Shown here: positions 5,966 through 8,016 of the stretch, piece after piece
Layout of the letters: each line of letters starts with the position of its first letter
Numbering within the stretch: the first letter of the stretch is position 1
Assembly: GCA_003553005.1 (NCBI GenBank)
Contig: PUPG01000103.1
Coordinates: forward strand, 1-8,016
Length of the DNA stretch: 8,016 bases
Origin: Bacteroidales bacterium
GTDB lineage: Bacteria; Bacteroidota; Bacteroidia; Bacteroidales; UBA7960
Reading direction: 5' to 3'
Notes under the pieces: generated by a model
The model's input: the letters and a program-made list of their open reading frames with translations, nothing else
What the model was told of the DNA's origin: nothing
The model's database searches: none
Program-made: the position numbers and the translations under genes

Positions 5966-6005
5966 AGGTATTTTGTTTTGAATGACAAAGTTAGGTATTT
6001 TATTT
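5966..6005. repeat. Pair of 13-bp direct repeats, possible operator half-sites
   Basis: AGGTATTTTnTTT occurs at 5966-5978 and 5993-6005, a start-to-start distance of 27 bases. The second copy touches the -7-like box of the hydrolase gene. It could be a regulator site or a chance repeat in AT-rich DNA. Confidence 0.35.
5986..5993 (-). promoter_or_regulatory. Candidate Bacteroidetes -7 promoter element for the hydrolase gene
   Basis: On the minus strand this reads TAACTTTG, a perfect match to the TAnnTTTG -7 consensus of the Bacteroidetes primary sigma factor, about 108 bases before the hydrolase ATG. No TTG lies at the expected 19-21 base distance upstream, so the assignment rests on one element. 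Confidence 0.35.
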
Positions 6006-6221
6006 GTCGCTGCGATTGGATGGTCAAAACAGCATATAGGCTTATAAGTTATGTATATATATGAGACCAATCAATGCTGCCAAAATATGTTAATGATCGC
6101 CCAAAAAACCTTTAATGTTGTTAAATCCTGCCAAATGCGAAGGTTTGCCATTGCGTCGAGCCATTTTTTTTCATTACTTAGCAAAATAATCGTTCCGATT
6201 TATGAACCAAAAACACGCATT

Positions 6222-6593
6222 ATGTTATTGAAACAAGCAAAGCAGAAGTACAAGCAAAGCATGGCATTATTCATCATGGGCTTATTTGTAGCCGGTGGCA
6301 TTTCCATGGCTGCCACATATCCCGGAGAGCAGCCGGATGAGCACATGGAGGCGGAAACCTTTGAAGTGGTCGTGATGGTGCAGCCCGATGAAGGCGGAGA
6401 GGTGGAAGGTGCGGGAGAGTACTATCCCGGAGAAGAGGTTGTGCTGGAAGCTACCGCAAATGATGGTTACGATTTCCTGCAATGGACTGATAACATCCAG
6501 GGTTTTGTGGTGAGCTCAGACGTAGAATATACTTTTGAGATGCCCGAAGAGGATGTAAACCTGACGGCACTCTTCGTGGAGCTTTTGGAATAA
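6222..6593 (+). CDS. Small secreted protein with one divergent InlB B-repeat
   Basis: A 123-residue exported protein. Residues 1-13 are basic (KQAKQKYKQ), followed by a hydrophobic stretch about 14-28 and a plausible signal peptidase I site after Ser-Met-Ala-Ala31. There is no lipobox cysteine. After an acidic spacer (33-45), residues 46-119 form one divergent InlB B-repeat (bacterial repeat family): a first strand FEVVVMV, GGEVEGAGEYYPGEEVVLEA, the hallmark NDGYDFLQW (80-88), then YTFEMPEEDVNLTALF. Such repeats are usually found in tandem in adhesins and surface proteins, so a protein with one repeat and nothing else is unusual. ATG 6222 is chosen because it gives a proper signal peptide; ATG 6261 is possible but loses the basic n-region, and ATG 6051 adds residues unlike a signal. 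No Shine-Dalgarno is evident. A strong terminator follows, so it is likely a single-gene unit. Function unknown; no membrane anchor or cell-wall sorting motif is visible. Confidence 0.8.
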   Translation: MLLKQAKQKYKQSMALFIMGLFVAGGISMAATYPGEQPDEHMEAETFEVVVMVQPDEGGEVEGAGEYYPGEEVVLEATANDGYDFLQWTDNIQGFVVSSDVEYTFEMPEEDVNLTALFVELLE

Positions 6594-6618
6594 GCTTAGC
6601 ACAAGATGCAATCGATAC

Positions 6619-6653
6619 CCGCGCTGCTCCCAATGGATCAGCGCGGTTTTTTT
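6619..6653 (+). terminator. Strong intrinsic terminator of the InlB-repeat gene
   Basis: A perfect 8-bp GC-rich stem, CCGCGCTG (6619-6626) with CAGCGCGG (6639-6646), can add three inner pairs (TCC/GGA) around a CAAT loop and is followed directly by seven T residues. It begins 25 bases after the stop at 6593. The minus strand lacks a T-run after the stem, so it would serve the convergent amylase gene poorly. Confidence 0.92.
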
Positions 6654-6664
6654 GTGGTTTTTGC

Positions 6665-7993
6665 TTACCCCTGTGCGGTAAATACCCTGGCTTGCCATGG
6701 TGCCATCCGGATGCTTGTTTCATCTGCAAAGTGCAGGATGTCGCCAGAGTCCATGTCACTGTAATGACCGTGATGCACCCGGGTGTGAAAATGCACTTCC
6801 TGCGGTTCTCCTGAAAAGTTGATGGCCGCAAAGACCCTGTTCTCCTCTTTTTTCCGCAAAAAACTCAGCACCTGTTCTTCCCGTGTATTGCTCACCTGGA
6901 TCATTGGTCCGCCCCATCTGCCATTCCAAAGCGCCGGATTGTCCTTTTTGCAGGCGATCAGTTTCTTCAGCATCGCACCATGGGGGTGAGGGGTCCACCG
7001 GATTAAATCTTTCTCAAAGAAAGCCAGCTGGTGGGGGTCTCCTGCTTCCTGTCCATTGTAGACCAGGGGGATGCCATCACCAATGAAGCCAAGGGTGAGC
7101 ACTGCCTCCAGGGCATCCCCAAAAAGCTCCCTGGAGGTGCCTTCCCAGGCATTTTTGTCGTGATTGGTCACAAATGTCATTCGCATGCTTTCCTTGGGAT
7201 AGGACCGTTCTTTGAAGGAGTAATAGATATAAAGCGGAGTCAGGTCTTTTGTCTGGCCGTTGGCGACAGCATGCACCGCATCCCACCAGCTCCAGGCATA
7301 GCTGGCGTCAAAAGCACGGGCGTGCAGGTCGCGTGACTCCCATTCGGCCAGCATGAACACCGGTTTGATCTGCTCCATCTCTTCCCTGACCTGTTCCCAG
7401 AAATCAAGGGGCACAAAACCGGCTATGTCAGCACGGAACCCATCTACATCAAATTCCCGGATCCAAAACTTCATCGCCTCCGCCATATATTGACGCAAGC
7501 CTGTATGGCGGTAATCGAGCTCGATGATATCGTCCCAGTCCAACCACTGACAAGGCTTAAAATCTCCCTTCCAGTCGCGCGCATACCATTCAGGATGCTG
7601 GCTGACCAGCACGTGATCCCAGGCCGTATGATTGGCAACCCAGTCGATGATCACTTTTAACCCAAGCTGGTGTGCCTCCCTGATGAATTGTTTCAGGTCA
7701 GCGGCGCCACCCAGGTCGGGATGGATGCTGTAATAATCCTGCACGGCATACGGGCTTCCCAGGCGGCCTTTGCGGTTTTTTAGGCCAATCGGGTGGATGG
7801 GCATCAGCCAGAGGATATCCGCACCCAGGTTTTTGATGCCTGACAAATGTTTTTGGGCAGCGGCAAACGTACCTTCAGGGCTAAACTGCCTGGTGTTCAA
7901 TTGGTAAATAACCGCATGGCGACTCCAGTCCGGGTTGTTTAGCCGCACATAGGGCCGGGGCGTATAGTGGGGATTGTCTTGTTTTTTTGTCAT
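6665..7993 (-). CDS. GH13 alpha-amylase family glycoside hydrolase, cytoplasmic
   Basis: A 442-residue enzyme that starts without signal peptide or lipobox, so it is predicted to act in the cytoplasm on alpha-glucans or maltodextrins. The (beta/alpha)8 barrel carries all four GH13 regions: DWVANHT (117-123), GFRADIAG (185-192) with nucleophile Asp189 and Arg187, LAEWES (215-220) with acid/base Glu217, and FVTNHDKN (274-281) with His278 and transition-state Asp279. The opening IYQLNTRQFSPEGTF and MPIHPIG are also typical. A short C-terminal beta domain (about 370-442) completes the usual layout. Hydrolysis of alpha-1,4 linkages is most likely; a transglycosylase or trehalose-type specificity cannot be excluded. 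ATG 7993 is followed by basic residues typical of a cytosolic start; no Shine-Dalgarno is visible in the 23 bases upstream. No SusC/SusD or other sugar genes are in view, so it is not seen in a polysaccharide utilisation locus here. Its stop is 71 bases from the convergent InlB-repeat gene. Confidence 0.94.
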   Translation of the reverse strand: MTKKQDNPHYTPRPYVRLNNPDWSRHAVIYQLNTRQFSPEGTFAAAQKHLSGIKNLGADILWLMPIHPIGLKNRKGRLGSPYAVQDYYSIHPDLGGAADLKQFIREAHQLGLKVIIDWVANHTAWDHVLVSQHPEWYARDWKGDFKPCQWLDWDDIIELDYRHTGLRQYMAEAMKFWIREFDVDGFRADIAGFVPLDFWEQVREEMEQIKPVFMLAEWESRDLHARAFDASYAWSWWDAVHAVANGQTKDLTPLYIYYSFKERSYPKESMRMTFVTNHDKNAWEGTSRELFGDALEAVLTLGFIGDGIPLVYNGQEAGDPHQLAFFEKDLIRWTPHPHGAMLKKLIACKKDNPALWNGRWGGPMIQVSNTREEQVLSFLRKKEENRVFAAINFSGEPQEVHFHTRVHHGHYSDMDSGDILHFADETSIRMAPWQARVFTAQG

Positions 7994-8016
7994 TTTTTTA
8001 ATGTCGAAAAGGTCAA

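Larger units (their letters stand above)
5879..6221. other. Divergent intergenic region between the hydrolase gene and the InlB-repeat gene
   Basis: This 343-base AT-rich stretch lies between divergently transcribed genes and should contain both promoters. It holds a tandem 19-bp repeat, a -7-like box on the minus strand and a pair of direct repeats (all listed separately), plus the 8-bp palindrome CTTATAAG at 6041-6048. On the plus strand I see no convincing TTG/TAnnTTTG promoter; TTG at 6151 followed 21 bases later by TACTTAGC is a poor match. An in-frame ATG at 6051 extends the downstream gene, but the added residues look like translated noncoding DNA. Confidence 0.55.

Noticed and set aside
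6051..6221. N-terminal extension of the InlB-repeat protein from ATG 6051
   Set aside because: The added 57 residues look like translated AT-rich intergenic DNA, and they would bury the clear signal peptide that starts at 6222.
1..8016. CRISPR arrays, tRNA or rRNA genes, insertion sequences, phage genes, toxin-antitoxin pairs, riboswitches
   Set aside because: No regularly spaced repeats, structured RNA signatures, transposase motifs or terminal inverted repeats were seen on either strand.

Overview
The window reads as a chromosomal segment of a Bacteroidetes bacterium, most likely of the Bacteroidales/Marinilabiliales type. Three things support this: a GldI-like FKBP lipoprotein that starts inside the end of a DHH phosphoesterase gene, several lipoproteins with acidic residues soon after the lipobox cysteine (one, Cys-Ser-Asp-Asp-Asp, resembles the Bacteroidetes surface-export signal), and a perfect TAnnTTTG -7 element. 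Base composition is roughly balanced by eye and codon use looks even. I saw no insertion sequence, phage gene, tRNA, rRNA or CRISPR array. The lineage is inferred from gene style, since no marker gene is present.

Positions 3-4469 (+ strand) hold five closely packed genes that look like one transcription unit: an NrnA-like DHH/DHHA1 phosphoesterase cut by the left edge, then three consecutive FKBP-type prolyl isomerase lipoprotein genes with one, two and three FKBP domains, then lgt. Lgt is the enzyme that lipidates lipoproteins such as the three before it. Junctions are a 4-base overlap and gaps of 21, 11 and 17 bases. The six FKBP domains range from complete binding pockets to strongly degenerate ones.

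Positions 4634-5878 (- strand) hold a ComEC-C-terminal-type metallo-beta-lactamase-fold hydrolase with a lipoprotein signal, followed after 135 bases by a small DUF3006 gene. This pair converges with the lgt unit across about 164 noncoding bases.

Positions 5879-6221 are a divergent intergenic region. It contains a tandem 19-bp duplication that doubles the ribosome-binding leader of the hydrolase gene, a -7-like box and a pair of direct repeats. Next, on the + strand, comes a small secreted protein built almost entirely from one divergent InlB B-repeat, ended by a strong intrinsic terminator. Positions 6665-7993 (- strand) encode a complete cytoplasmic GH13 alpha-amylase-family enzyme.

The most notable point is the one-two-three FKBP domain series next to lgt, which suggests an envelope-anchored folding module that expanded by domain duplication. 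The second is the DUF3006 plus surface-type hydrolase pair. Everything else is ordinary chromosomal content.
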